DNA from: an uncultured Bacilli bacterium
GTDB taxonomy: Bacteria; Bacillota_I; Bacilli_A; RFN20; CAG-826
Reading direction: 5' to 3'
DNA: 11,193 nt
Assembly (NCBI GenBank): GCA_934162685.1
Contig: CAKPJO010000042.1
Coordinates: 1-11,193 of the forward strand
Positions 1 to 7,934 of the stretch are shown piece after piece. Made by a program: the position numbers and the translations under genes. How positions within the stretch are numbered: position 1 is the first letter of the stretch; the number at the start of each line of letters is the position of its first letter. Under the pieces are notes generated by a model, which ran no database searches, was not told the DNA's origin, and saw only the letters and a program-made list of their open reading frames with translations.

Positions 1-2368
1 ATTCAAAAGCATCAAGCATTTCTCTTGTTGTACGATAATGTTGATCTGGATTTTCAAAATAATCCATATTTTCACGGGCATAAGGCATTAATGGGTGGTT
101 AATATTTCCAATTGCTTTTGCGGAAATAAATACATCACGGTACCTTTTATCTTCTGGATTAAGATAATGGACGTCTCCAGTGGCCACAACCATTTTACCT
201 GCAGCATCCGCAGCTTCAATGATATCTCTTACATATTGATGACATTCTTCTTCATCTTTAATATCACCCATATTAATTAAATATGAATAATTTTCTGTTG
301 GTTGTACTTCAATATAGTCATAGAAACTAACTACTTTTTGTAATACTTCTTTTGTTCTCGTTCGAGCGGTATCAAACACTTCGCCATTAAAACATGCACT
401 ACCTAATAATAAATTTTCACGATATTGAACCAACAAACTGCGTGGTACTTTTGGTACGTTAGCAAAATAATTTATATGTGAGAATGAAATAATTTTAAAT
501 AAATCTTTTAAACCCGCAGCATTTTTAGCTAAAGCCACCACATGCACTGGTCTTAAATGTTTATAATGCTCATCACTTGCTTTAAGATTAGCTAAATCTT
601 TATGTGTTAACTGGGCATTTTCTTTTGTTAAAACCGCAATCATAGCTTGCCATACTTCATTAGTTACACTAGCATCGTAATCCGCTCTATGGGCGGCATC
701 TTCATCATAAACAACATCCATATTACGACATAATGTTCCTAAACGATGGTTACGAGATTCTGGAAATAGAAATCTAGCTAAAGCTAAAGTATCTACAACT
801 GGATTCATAAATATTGGTTCATTAATTTTCTTACAAGCGGCATTTAAAAATCCAATATCGAAGTCAGCGTTATGAGATACTAATATCGCATCACCAACAA
901 ATTCACGAATTTTGTGAATTGCTTCTACTAAGGAATTTTGTCCTTTTAACATGGCATCATTAATGCCAGTTAATTCTTTAATCTTTTCTGATAGAGGTCT
1001 TTTAATATCGACAAATATATCTCGAGAATCCACGACACGTCCTTGTTCAAATTTAACGGCACCAAACTCGATAATATCATCATATCTTGCTGATAATCCC
1101 GTTGTTTCAAAGTCGAATACCACATAAGTGGCTTTATTAAGTTCTAAATCACAAGGATTTCTAATAGCATTAACTTCATCATCAATCATGTAAAGTTCGC
1201 TACCATAAAGAATTTTAATATTCCCATATTTTTTACTTGCATTTTGTGCGGCTGGGAAAGCTTGAACTACCCCATGATCTGTAACCGCAATTGCTTTATG
1301 TCCCATTGAATGAGCTAAAGCAATATAATCTTCAATATTAGTAACACCATCCATAGTGGACATTTTTGTATGTAAATGTAATTCCACACGTTTTTCTTCC
1401 TCTTCATCTTTTCTTGGTTCATCAGGAGGAAGTAAATCAATAAAACGTGCGGTAACATTTAATTCTTTGGCAAAAGTATCATATTCAGCGTGTCCTCTAA
1501 TACGAATATTGGCGCCAATTTTAATACCTTGAATTTTTTCTTTTGTAAAATATTTAGCATTTTCAAACACTTTTACGTGGATTGCTCCTGTAGCGTCTGC
1601 AACACCAAATGTAGCAATAATTGTTCCCTTCTTCGTATTGCGTTCTTCATAAGAAAATACTTTGGCGTCAAAATCAATATTTTCAGAATTTGTATCAATA
1701 TTTTTAATACAAAATTTTGCATATTTTCCAAATCCGCCACTACTATCTTTCTTTTCTTTAAAAGGCTCATAGTTATCAACAGCATCTTTCATTGCTTCTA
1801 AACGTTCTTGATTACGGCGCTCCATCTCTAAACGATATGCTTCATCTTCATCAATTTCTTCTTCATCATCGTCATCATCAATAGTTTCAGTTTCTTCTAA
1901 AATAGTTTCTTCCGATTGAATAGATTTGTTAGTTATTTCAAATGCATCATCATAATTAATAACATCTAACAAATCGACAAATCCTTTTAATTTATTAGTA
2001 ACAGAAACTATATCATCTACTTGAATAATTAACTTCTTTTCATCAAATTTATAATCTTCTAAAAAAGCAATACCGAAATTGGCAAAATACCAATCAGTTA
2101 ATAAATGATAAACATCTTCGGCATTTGGATTTAAGTCATAAGTATAATGAATTGTATACTTATATGTAGTGATATTTTTTAGTGATCCTAAAAACTTTCT
2201 TAGTAATTCATAATTCCATGGTGTTTCTTTTCTTATAACCATAGTTAATATTTTTTCATTATTAATTTTTATTGGACTCCATTCACATAAATCAAAAGAC
2301 ATATCATAGTCATCGAGATTAGTAATGTTCATTCCTTTTAAAAATCTTTCAAATACTTTGTCTTCCAT
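1..2368 (-). CDS. polC: DNA polymerase III PolC-type alpha subunit, N-terminal part (runs off the left edge)
   Basis: Replicative DNA polymerase of low-GC Gram-positive bacteria, with built-in 3'-5' proofreading. I translated the frame by hand from the ATG at 2368 to the window edge: 789 residues with no stop, against about 1,440 for the family, so the palm, fingers and C-terminal DNA-binding parts are missing. Visible in order: a PolC N-terminal domain (about 1-150); an acidic linker around 160-175 rich in Asp and Glu; an OB-fold region (about 225-320); a PHP domain opening with HLHT at 331-334; a DnaQ-like exonuclease inserted in the PHP domain, with FDFETTG (Asp419, Glu421), HNADFD from 499 and HRADYD (His560, Asp565); then the rest of the PHP domain with a DVHYL motif near 735. 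All exonuclease acidic residues are present, so proofreading should be active. The start lies 20 bases after the rseP stop behind only a weak AGG, so polC probably ends the uppS operon. The proS gene that separates rseP and polC in Bacillus is absent. Confidence 0.96.
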   Translation of the reverse strand, partial: MEDKVFERFLKGMNITNLDDYDMSFDLCEWSPIKINNEKILTMVIRKETPWNYELLRKFLGSLKNITTYKYTIHYTYDLNPNAEDVYHLLTDWYFANFGIAFLEDYKFDEKKLIIQVDDIVSVTNKLKGFVDLLDVINYDDAFEITNKSIQSEETILEETETIDDDDDEEEIDEDEAYRLEMERRNQERLEAMKDAVDNYEPFKEKKDSSGGFGKYAKFCIKNIDTNSENIDFDAKVFSYEERNTKKGTIIATFGVADATGAIHVKVFENAKYFTKEKIQGIKIGANIRIRGHAEYDTFAKELNVTARFIDLLPPDEPRKDEEEEKRVELHLHTKMSTMDGVTNIEDYIALAHSMGHKAIAVTDHGVVQAFPAAQNASKKYGNIKILYGSELYMIDDEVNAIRNPCDLELNKATYVVFDFETTGLSARYDDIIEFGAVKFEQGRVVDSRDIFVDIKRPLSEKIKELTGINDAMLKGQNSLVEAIHKIREFVGDAILVSHNADFDIGFLNAACKKINEPIFMNPVVDTLALARFLFPESRNHRLGTLCRNMDVVYDEDAAHRADYDASVTNEVWQAMIAVLTKENAQLTHKDLANLKASDEHYKHLRPVHVVALAKNAAGLKDLFKIISFSHINYFANVPKVPRSLLVQYRENLLLGSACFNGEVFDTARTRTKEVLQKVVSFYDYIEVQPTENYSYLINMGDIKDEEECHQYVRDIIEAADAAGKMVVATGDVHYLNPEDKRYRDVFISAKAIGNINHPLMPYARENMDYFENPDQHYRTTREMLDAFE

Positions 2369-2388
2369 AATTAAAATAACCTATTACA

Positions 2389-3582
2389 CTAAAATAGTCG
2401 TATAATGTCTCGTCCCATAATAAATATCATTAAACCAAATAGTAAAATTAACCCAATTGTGGAAACAATATTTTTTACTTTTTCTGGAATTTCTTTTTTC
2501 GTAATTCCTTCAATAATAACCACTAATAAATGCCAGCCATCTAATCCTGGGAATGGTAATAAATTAAATATCGCTAAATTAACAGAAATTGCACCCCATA
2601 AATAAAGGAACATACCAAATCCATAACTTTTTAAGACTTGTGATGATTGAGCAAATATTGCTACTGGTCCTCCAACAGCGTCCCAGTTTTTACCAACAAA
2701 TAATCCCCCTAATGTTTTAGCAATTAAAACTGTATTATCGCCAAAGTCTCTATTTGTTGCGCCTAAAATTGCCCCTAAGCTTTTATATCTTACATATTGA
2801 TAATAAGTAGAAATGCCCATTTTACTCCAAGATAATGTACCATCTTTCGCAACTTCAACAGTTAAAGTAACATCAATAGTTCTAGCATCACTTGGTTGCT
2901 CACCTTCTGAATAATATTTAATGGCAAGCGTTAATGTATCATTAGCATTTTTAGGAGAAATATCATATCCATTTTCTCCATCTACTTTTATTGCTAGAGC
3001 ACTATACCATAAATCAGTAGGATTTTCCGATGTAATTTCTACTGGCTTAAGGCTAGAACATGCATTAGCGTTTCCATCAATATTACAAGTTCTTGTTACT
3101 TCAATAATATAGTCGCCTGTTTTTAAACCTTTTTCCGCAATTGGCGACTTTTCTTGAACTGTTACTTGATTGCTTAATGTTGGTTGTCCAAAGAAAGCAT
3201 TATTAGTAAAGAATAATAAAAATCCTAAAACAAAGTTAAGAACTATTCCTGCGGCCATAATAATTGCACGTTTCCACTTTTTAATTCCAAGTAAACTACG
3301 TTCTTGAGGTATGTTTTTAACTTCTTCTCCATCTGGTCCATCTTCCATACCCTCACCAAACATCGATACATATCCCCCTAATGGGATAGCGCGTAAAGAA
3401 TACGTTGTTTCTCCTTTTTTCTTTTTTAAGAGTTGAGGTCCAAACCCAATAGAAAACTCATTAACATAAACGTTAAAAAGTTTGGCCATAGTAAAGTGCC
3501 CAAGTTCATGAATAATAACTAAAATTCCTAAACTGATAATACATAATAATATCGATAAAATATCAATTCCTGCTAATAACAT
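2389..3582 (-). CDS. rseP: RseP/RasP-family site-2 zinc metalloprotease
   Basis: Intramembrane zinc protease that cuts membrane-bound substrates such as anti-sigma factors and leftover signal peptides; the specific substrate here cannot be read from sequence. The 397-residue protein has a first membrane helix carrying HELGH (residues 25-29, zinc ligands His25 and His29 with catalytic Glu26), the family-typical IPLGGYV stretch at 66-72, a second helix (about 106-125), a PDZ-like region facing outside (about 135-255), and a last helix pair with NLLPFPGLDG, whose Asp348 is the third zinc ligand. After the LDG the usual Gly-Arg is replaced by Trp-His. The PDZ region looks enlarged and holds Cys166 and Cys175. 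The start is preceded by AAAGGAG eight bases upstream, inside the end of dxr; the two genes overlap by 10 bases, so translation is probably coupled. The stop is TAG. Confidence 0.94.
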   Translation of the reverse strand: MLLAGIDILSILLCIISLGILVIIHELGHFTMAKLFNVYVNEFSIGFGPQLLKKKKGETTYSLRAIPLGGYVSMFGEGMEDGPDGEEVKNIPQERSLLGIKKWKRAIIMAAGIVLNFVLGFLLFFTNNAFFGQPTLSNQVTVQEKSPIAEKGLKTGDYIIEVTRTCNIDGNANACSSLKPVEITSENPTDLWYSALAIKVDGENGYDISPKNANDTLTLAIKYYSEGEQPSDARTIDVTLTVEVAKDGTLSWSKMGISTYYQYVRYKSLGAILGATNRDFGDNTVLIAKTLGGLFVGKNWDAVGGPVAIFAQSSQVLKSYGFGMFLYLWGAISVNLAIFNLLPFPGLDGWHLLVVIIEGITKKEIPEKVKNIVSTIGLILLFGLMIFIMGRDIIRLF

Positions 3583-4733
3583 AAATCATGCTCCTTTTTT
3601 ATCAAATTTTTTGCTTGCTCACGTGCCCAACTATTGGCATTAAGTAAATCATTAATAGTCGGACTCTTTATAACATTATGCTTTTGCATAACATTTTTTA
3701 TAATTTTTTCGATAGATAAAAACGAAATCTTTTTATCTAAAAAAGCATATACCGCTTCTTCATTCGCGGCATTAAGTACCGCTGGCATCGTTCCTCCAAT
3801 TGTTAAAGCATCACGAGCGTATCCCACACAAGGATATCGATCAGGATCAAACTTACGAAAATGGAATGTCCAAAAATCTTCAATTGGTAAACGTTTAAAA
3901 TCATTTTTTATACGCTTCATTTTAAATAAAGCATAACTAATTGGTACACGCATATCTGCTGGACCAATATCCGCAATATATGAACCATCATTAAATTCTA
4001 CAAGTGAATGAATATGTGATTCATCATGAATTAAAACATCAATTTTATCTAATGGAAAATTAAATAAATAATATGCTTCTATAATTTCAAATCCCTTATT
4101 CATCATTGTTGCACAATCAACAGTAATTTTATTTCCCATAAGCCACGATGGATGCTTTAAAGCCATTTCCACAGTTACATCTTTTAACTGATTACGATCA
4201 AGATCTCTAAACGCTCCCCCTGAAGCAGTGATAATAAGTCGATCAACTGTTTTTCCTGCTTTTAAGCATTTAGCCAAAGCTACATGCTCGCTATCAATTG
4301 GATATAAATGACTATGATATTTTTTAATTAAATCATTAACTAATTCGCCACCAACTACTAAAGATTCTTTATTAGCAAGTGCTAAATCAATTCCTAACTC
4401 TAAAGTTTTAATAGTTGGTAAAAAGCCTACAAATCCTACTAAAGCATTAACAACCATATCACATTTAACTTCTTCAATAATTTTTGTTAATCCTTCATCA
4501 CCATAATTGAATTTAATATGTGGATAACGTTTTTCAAATTGATAAATATTACTTTTTTCTTTAATTACAATATATTGCACATTAGGGAATTCATTCAAAA
4601 TATCATCCACTACTTCAATTCGACTACCAACAGTAAATCCTACTAAATCAAAAGTTTTACGATGCTTTTTAATTATATCAATCGTTTGGCTTCCAATTGA
4701 ACCCGAAGCTCCTAATAAAATGATTCTTCTCAT
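3573..4733 (-). CDS. dxr: 1-deoxy-D-xylulose 5-phosphate reductoisomerase
   Basis: Second enzyme of the MEP (non-mevalonate) isoprenoid pathway: NADPH-dependent conversion of DXP to 2-C-methyl-D-erythritol 4-phosphate in the cytoplasm. Visible motifs: the NADPH-binding LLGASGSIGSQT at the N-terminus, NKESLVVGGEL, the metal-binding PIDSEH, TASGGAFR, the flexible-loop HPSWLMG, the substrate-binding ATMMNKGFE, and the C-terminal GGTMPAVLNAANEEAV. I chose the ATG at 4733 (386 residues) because the protein then begins MRRIILLGASGSIG, as the family normally does. That ATG overlaps the cdsA stop as ATGA, and a GGAG lies nine bases upstream. An in-frame ATG at 4748 would add five residues (MEFLI) but has no good ribosome site. 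One residue is odd: the near-invariant Ser before ATMMNKG is Cys207 (codon TGT, 4113-4115). Its place next to uppS and cdsA fits a lipid and cell-wall precursor operon. Confidence 0.96.
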   Translation of the reverse strand: MRRIILLGASGSIGSQTIDIIKKHRKTFDLVGFTVGSRIEVVDDILNEFPNVQYIVIKEKSNIYQFEKRYPHIKFNYGDEGLTKIIEEVKCDMVVNALVGFVGFLPTIKTLELGIDLALANKESLVVGGELVNDLIKKYHSHLYPIDSEHVALAKCLKAGKTVDRLIITASGGAFRDLDRNQLKDVTVEMALKHPSWLMGNKITVDCATMMNKGFEIIEAYYLFNFPLDKIDVLIHDESHIHSLVEFNDGSYIADIGPADMRVPISYALFKMKRIKNDFKRLPIEDFWTFHFRKFDPDRYPCVGYARDALTIGGTMPAVLNAANEEAVYAFLDKKISFLSIEKIIKNVMQKHNVIKSPTINDLLNANSWAREQAKNLIKKEHDLCY

Positions 4734-5704
4734 AATAAGAAACTCCATCCATGTCCCATAAAGATAATGATAATAGTTACAACTAAAGAAGTAACAAGTA
4801 ATGAGTCAATACGATCAAGAACACCGCCATGTCCTTTTAATAAAGTGCCAAAATCTTTAACTTGGTAATTGCGTTTAATAGAAGAGAAAATAAAGTCTCC
4901 TAAATTAGCGGTTAATGGCATAATAAGTGAAACAATTAAAATATTATACCAATGTTCATAGTTAAAGATATCCTTTAAAATTGGATGCTTATAGTACGCT
5001 AATAAAAAAGCAAATAAGAAACTTAATACTGTAGAGGTAACAACTCCACCAACAAATCCTTCCCAAGTCTTTTTTGGTGATATCCTTTCATTCATTTTAT
5101 TTCTTCCAAATAATATGCCAAAGAAATAAGCACCAGCATCTGATAAGAATGTTCCTAAAATAACATAAACTAGAAGCGTTGAATTTTCGATATCAAAGAA
5201 ACTAGGCTCAACTCCACAAGCAGGACGGAATCTCAAATAAAGGAATGATTGAATAGCTAATCCCATGAAAACCATCATCGTACATAAGTAAGTGGCATCT
5301 GATACATTAAACTTTTCATGATTTAATGTTAAAAAGAATAATACTAAAAATCCCACTGCTATACCAATAACTGATACATTTATAGCTTTATCAGCATTAA
5401 AGGCATTTACAAACGACCAATGTTCAATGTCCCAGCCAAAGTCAATCAAATTATTTTTAATTAATGTCCAGAAAATAAATGAATACGTTATAGCATGAAC
5501 AAATATATGAACAAATAAGCTATAAGCTTTATTTTTAGGGGCATTAATAAATTCATGACAAGCAAAGAAAGTGGCCACAAATACTAAAATAGCAAAAAAC
5601 CATCCTCCTATAAACAAGCATGGAGCGCATACTAACACCAAAATAAGCGCAGTAACAATACGATCATTCATTGATTTTTTAGTATCATTTGATAACTTAT
5701 TCAT
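4730..5704 (-). CDS. cdsA: Phosphatidate cytidylyltransferase (CDP-diglyceride synthase)
   Basis: Integral membrane enzyme that joins phosphatidic acid and CTP to CDP-diacylglycerol, the branch-point precursor of bacterial phospholipids. The 324-residue protein shows about eight hydrophobic segments, a SDAGAYFFG motif at 188-196, SPKKTWEGFVGG at 209-220, and the CdsA signature at 274-301 (Ser-Ser-Ile-Lys-Arg, Lys-Asp, GHGGVLDRID), whose Asp297 and Asp300 are metal-binding. It is somewhat longer than many family members (about 265-285 residues); the extra length appears to lie in the hydrophilic loops near 84-108 and 158-175. The start is well supported by GGAGGG seven bases upstream. It overlaps the end of uppS by 8 bases, and its TGA stop overlaps the dxr start as ATGA, so the three genes look translationally coupled. 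Confidence 0.95.
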   Translation of the reverse strand: MNKLSNDTKKSMNDRIVTALILVLVCAPCLFIGGWFFAILVFVATFFACHEFINAPKNKAYSLFVHIFVHAITYSFIFWTLIKNNLIDFGWDIEHWSFVNAFNADKAINVSVIGIAVGFLVLFFLTLNHEKFNVSDATYLCTMMVFMGLAIQSFLYLRFRPACGVEPSFFDIENSTLLVYVILGTFLSDAGAYFFGILFGRNKMNERISPKKTWEGFVGGVVTSTVLSFLFAFLLAYYKHPILKDIFNYEHWYNILIVSLIMPLTANLGDFIFSSIKRNYQVKDFGTLLKGHGGVLDRIDSLLVTSLVVTIIIIFMGHGWSFLL

Positions 5705-6425
5705 TTTTTAACCCTCCAAATCTTCTATCTCTTTGTTGATATATTTCTAAACACTTAATAAGTTCATCTTTAGTGAAACTAGGCCAAGGAGTAATAGGAA
5801 ATATCATTTCCGCATACGCTAATTCCCATAGCATATAATTTGATATTCTTTGCTCTCCAGAAGTTCTAATCATTAAGTCTACTGGAGGTAATCCACTACA
5901 CATCATATGATTTTCAAATGTTTCTTCATTAATATCATTGATGTCTAATTTATTGTTTTTAACTTCTTCCGCTACTTTTTGAGCGGCTCGCACAATTTCA
6001 TCTTTTCCGCCATAGTTTAAGCAAACATTAAATACATGTTTAGTTAAATCTTTAGTTAAATTCATAGAGCGTTTTATAGTTTCTTGTGTATGAAGCGGCA
6101 AACGATTAATGTCGCCCATCAAATGAACTCTAACACCTTTTTCGATAAATTCTTGAATATTATCATTAAAGAAATCATCTAAATAGTAAAAAAGATGTTC
6201 AATCTCATCTTGTGGCCTTTTCCAGTTTTCTGTAGAAAAAGCGTATAAACTTACACAATATATATTTAAATCGCAGCAAGCACGAACAATTTCAATTACT
6301 CTTTTACAACCTTCTTTATGTCCTAAATGTCTAGGAAGTAATCTTTTTTTTGCCCAGCGGCCATTTCCATCCATAATAAAAGCAATGTGGTTTAATTTTT
6401 TCTTAAGTACGAATTCTTTTTCCAT
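5697..6425 (-). CDS. uppS: Undecaprenyl diphosphate synthase (cis-prenyltransferase)
   Basis: Adds isopentenyl diphosphate units in cis to farnesyl diphosphate, making the C55 carrier lipid for peptidoglycan and other wall polymers. The 242-residue protein has HIAFIMDGNGRWAKKR near the N-terminus with catalytic Asp19, then GHKEG, the substrate-binding LYAFSTENWKR, and the C-terminal block DLMIRTSGEQRISNYMLWE from 183, including the arginines and serine that bind the diphosphate. I chose ATG at 6425 because AGGTGG sits eight bases upstream. The GTG at 6437 would add MVAI but lies within that ribosome site. It is the first gene of an operon that continues into cdsA (8-base overlap), dxr, rseP and polC. 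A promoter with a perfect TATAAT lies just upstream, and the frr terminator separates it from the translation operon. Confidence 0.96.
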   Translation of the reverse strand: MEKEFVLKKKLNHIAFIMDGNGRWAKKRLLPRHLGHKEGCKRVIEIVRACCDLNIYCVSLYAFSTENWKRPQDEIEHLFYYLDDFFNDNIQEFIEKGVRVHLMGDINRLPLHTQETIKRSMNLTKDLTKHVFNVCLNYGGKDEIVRAAQKVAEEVKNNKLDINDINEETFENHMMCSGLPPVDLMIRTSGEQRISNYMLWELAYAEMIFPITPWPSFTKDELIKCLEIYQQRDRRFGGLKNE

Positions 6426-6454
6426 AATTGCCACCACCTAACTCATTTATTTAT

Positions 6455-6483
6455 ATTATACATGTAATGTAGTAATATAAATA
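6455..6483 (-). promoter_or_regulatory. Likely promoter of the uppS-cdsA-dxr-rseP-polC operon
   Basis: A perfect -10 box, TATAAT, reads on the minus strand at 6460-6455. At 17 bases upstream only a weak -35 (TATTTA, 6483-6478) is present; a better-looking TTGCTA at 6487-6482 would give a 21-base spacer, which is too long. Transcription would start near 6448 and give a leader of about 22 bases, just enough for the uppS ribosome site. The position directly downstream of the frr terminator supports it. The rest of the gap (6484-6534) is AT-rich and shows nothing else convincing. Confidence 0.5.
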
Positions 6484-6534
6484 GCAACTTTTTTGATATT
6501 TTATTAAAATTTTTCATAAATTTCCATCAAAACG

Positions 6535-6578
6535 AAAAAAATGTTGAAGATATAACTATTGGTTTATCTCCAACATTT
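6535..6578 (-). terminator. Intrinsic terminator after frr
   Basis: On the minus strand a 14-base-pair stem is formed by AAATGTTGGAGATA (6578-6565) and TATCTTCAACATTT (6552-6539), with a single G-U pair and a 12-base loop. It is followed by a run of seven T (6541-6535, partly shared with the stem base). It starts 22 bases after the frr stop codon and should end the rpsB-tsf-pyrH-frr transcript. Confidence 0.85.
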
Positions 6579-6600
6579 AAAATTAATAATTATAAGAAAA

Positions 6601-7149
6601 TTAAATTTCCATTATTTCTTTTTCTTTTTTAGCTACAGCAGCATCAATATTTTTAACAGCATCATCTGTGGCTTTTTGAATATCATTTTCAAGCTTTTTA
6701 GCTAAATCTTCTGGCAATTCCTTATCCTTTTTAACTTTGTCATTATAATCACGACGAATATTACGAATTGCAACTTTTGCTTCTTCGCCATATTTTTTAG
6801 CAACTTTAACTAAATCACGACGACGTTCTTCAGTTAGAGTTGGGAATACTAAACGAATAGAATCTCCATCATTAATTGGATTAACACCTAAATTAGCTTC
6901 GTTAATAGCGGCAACAATAGATTTAACATCATTACGATCAAAAGGCTTAACAACTAAAACATTAGATTGCATATTTGTAATTGAAGCAATGTAAGTAATA
7001 GGAGTTTTTTCTCCATAATAGTCTGCTTTTACTTCTTCTAAAGCTGCAGGAGAAACACGTCCTGCACGTAATGTTCCTAAAGATTTTTCAAAGTTAGCAT
7101 GTGCATTAGTCATTTCTTCAATACATTCTAAGATTAACTCTTCATCCAT
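6601..7149 (-). CDS. frr: Ribosome recycling factor
   Basis: Acts with EF-G to split the post-termination ribosome so that its subunits can be reused. The 182 residues match the usual family length (about 185). Visible features: the N-terminal helix with SLGTLRAGRVSPAALEEV (three-helix bundle, domain I), the central beta domain with YYGEKTPITYIASIT, then VVKPFDRNDVKSI and VNPINDGDSIRLVFPTLTEERR, and the C-terminal long helices with conserved arginines in AIRNIRRDYND. The start ATG at 7149 has AAAGGAG nine bases upstream, a sequence that also encodes the last residues of pyrH; only 4 bases separate the pyrH stop from this start. It is the last gene of the operon before a strong terminator. Confidence 0.97.
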   Translation of the reverse strand: MDEELILECIEEMTNAHANFEKSLGTLRAGRVSPAALEEVKADYYGEKTPITYIASITNMQSNVLVVKPFDRNDVKSIVAAINEANLGVNPINDGDSIRLVFPTLTEERRRDLVKVAKKYGEEAKVAIRNIRRDYNDKVKKDKELPEDLAKKLENDIQKATDDAVKNIDAAVAKKEKEIMEI

Positions 7150-7153
7150 TTTT

Positions 7154-7876
7154 TTATTCTCCTTTTTTTATGGTGGTTCCAATGTCTTCACCATTTATTA
7201 ATTTTTCAATATTTGTAGGCTCGTTCATATCGAATACACGTATTTCAATTTGATTATCTTTAAGTAACGCAATTGCCGTAGGATCCATTACTCTTAATTC
7301 ACGTTTAGACATTTCATCAAATGTAATTGTTTTAATAAATTGAGCATTTTTGTCAACTTTTGGATCAGCGGTATAAACACCATCAACACCATTTTTAGCC
7401 ATTAAAATCGCATCTGCTTCAATTTCCATTGCACGTAATGTAGCACATGTATCAGTAGTAAAGTATGGATTACCTGTACCACCCGCAAATATTACTACAC
7501 GGCCTTTTTCTAAATGTCTAATTGCACGGCGACGAATATAAGTCTCAGCAACTGCTTTAATTTCTAAAGCGCTTAATACACGACAACCAATACCAGTCTT
7601 TTCAATAGCACTTTGAAGCGCTAAAGCATTAATAATTGTTCCAAGCATTCCCATATAATCAGCAGTTGATCTTTCAATGCCAATTTGTTTAGCAAGCTTT
7701 CCTCTCCAAATATTACCAGCGCCTACTACAACCGCAACCTCTAATCCTTTATCAACCATTAATTTAATTGATTCTGCAACTTGATCTAAGCTGTAATTTT
7801 CAAGAATCATATTGTTGTTTTTGTCAGCAAGAGCTTCGCCACTCAATTTTAATAATACGCGTTTATATGTAACCAT
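7154..7876 (-). CDS. pyrH: Uridylate kinase (UMP kinase)
   Basis: Bacterial hexameric UMP kinase of the amino acid kinase fold; phosphorylates UMP to UDP with ATP and so feeds pyrimidine nucleotide synthesis. The 240-residue protein starts MVTYKRVLLKLSGEAL, with the phosphate-binding Lys10 and Gly13. It then shows GAGNIWRGK at 52-60 (usually GGGN; the second Gly is Ala), the UMP-site region MGMLGTIINALALQ, and AGGTGNPYFTTDT at 131-143, the UMP/ATP site. I chose ATG at 7876 because GGAGG lies five bases upstream and the protein has standard length. A TTG at 7888 would start inside that ribosome site. It follows tsf after 58 bases that contain a stem-loop and is tightly linked to frr. Confidence 0.97.
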   Translation of the reverse strand: MVTYKRVLLKLSGEALADKNNNMILENYSLDQVAESIKLMVDKGLEVAVVVGAGNIWRGKLAKQIGIERSTADYMGMLGTIINALALQSAIEKTGIGCRVLSALEIKAVAETYIRRRAIRHLEKGRVVIFAGGTGNPYFTTDTCATLRAMEIEADAILMAKNGVDGVYTADPKVDKNAQFIKTITFDEMSKRELRVMDPTAIALLKDNQIEIRVFDMNEPTNIEKLINGEDIGTTIKKGE

Positions 7877-7897
7877 TATATCCTCCAATATTTATGA

Positions 7898-7925
7898 AAA
7901 GAACACTTCAAAAGGAGTGTTCTTT
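7898..7925 (-). promoter_or_regulatory. Stem-loop between tsf and pyrH (possible attenuator or processing hairpin)
   Basis: On the minus strand AAAGAACACT (7925-7916) and AGTGTTCTTT (7907-7898) form a perfect 10-base-pair stem with an 8-base loop. The 3' arm ends in TCTTTT but is followed at once by CATAAAT, so the U-tract is short. This suggests a leaky terminator that lowers pyrH-frr relative to rpsB-tsf, or an mRNA stability element. It begins 9 bases after the tsf stop and ends 21 bases before the pyrH start. Confidence 0.55.
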
Positions 7926-7934
7926 AAAGTTTAA

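Noticed and set aside
1573..1785. Minus-strand 70-codon frame inside polC
   Set aside because: Different frame from the confirmed polC translation, which reads without a stop through this stretch.
1490..1801. Plus-strand open frame of 103 codons
   Set aside because: Lies opposite the polC N-terminal region, with a Phe/Ile/Asn/Cys-rich composition typical of antisense to AT-rich coding DNA. No ribosome site or motif.
4730..4733. Possible mycoplasma code (TGA read as Trp)
   Set aside because: cdsA ends at TGA at the normal family C-terminus and overlaps the dxr ATG; tryptophans in these proteins are TGG.
6426..6437. Longer uppS start at GTG 6437
   Set aside because: The GTG is part of the AGGTGGTGG ribosome site for the ATG at 6425.
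6458..6467. TACATGTA palindrome near the uppS promoter
   Set aside because: Only eight bases of AT-rich sequence with no extension of the arms; not distinguishable from chance.
6443..6517. 24-codon minus-strand frame (MKNFNKISKKLLFILL...) between frr and uppS
   Set aside because: It overlaps the predicted uppS promoter, has only a weak TGGA as ribosome site and lies in AT-rich DNA where such frames are expected by chance.
7877..7888. Longer pyrH start at TTG 7888
   Set aside because: It lies within the TTGGAGG ribosome site; ATG 7876 gives the standard 240-residue length.
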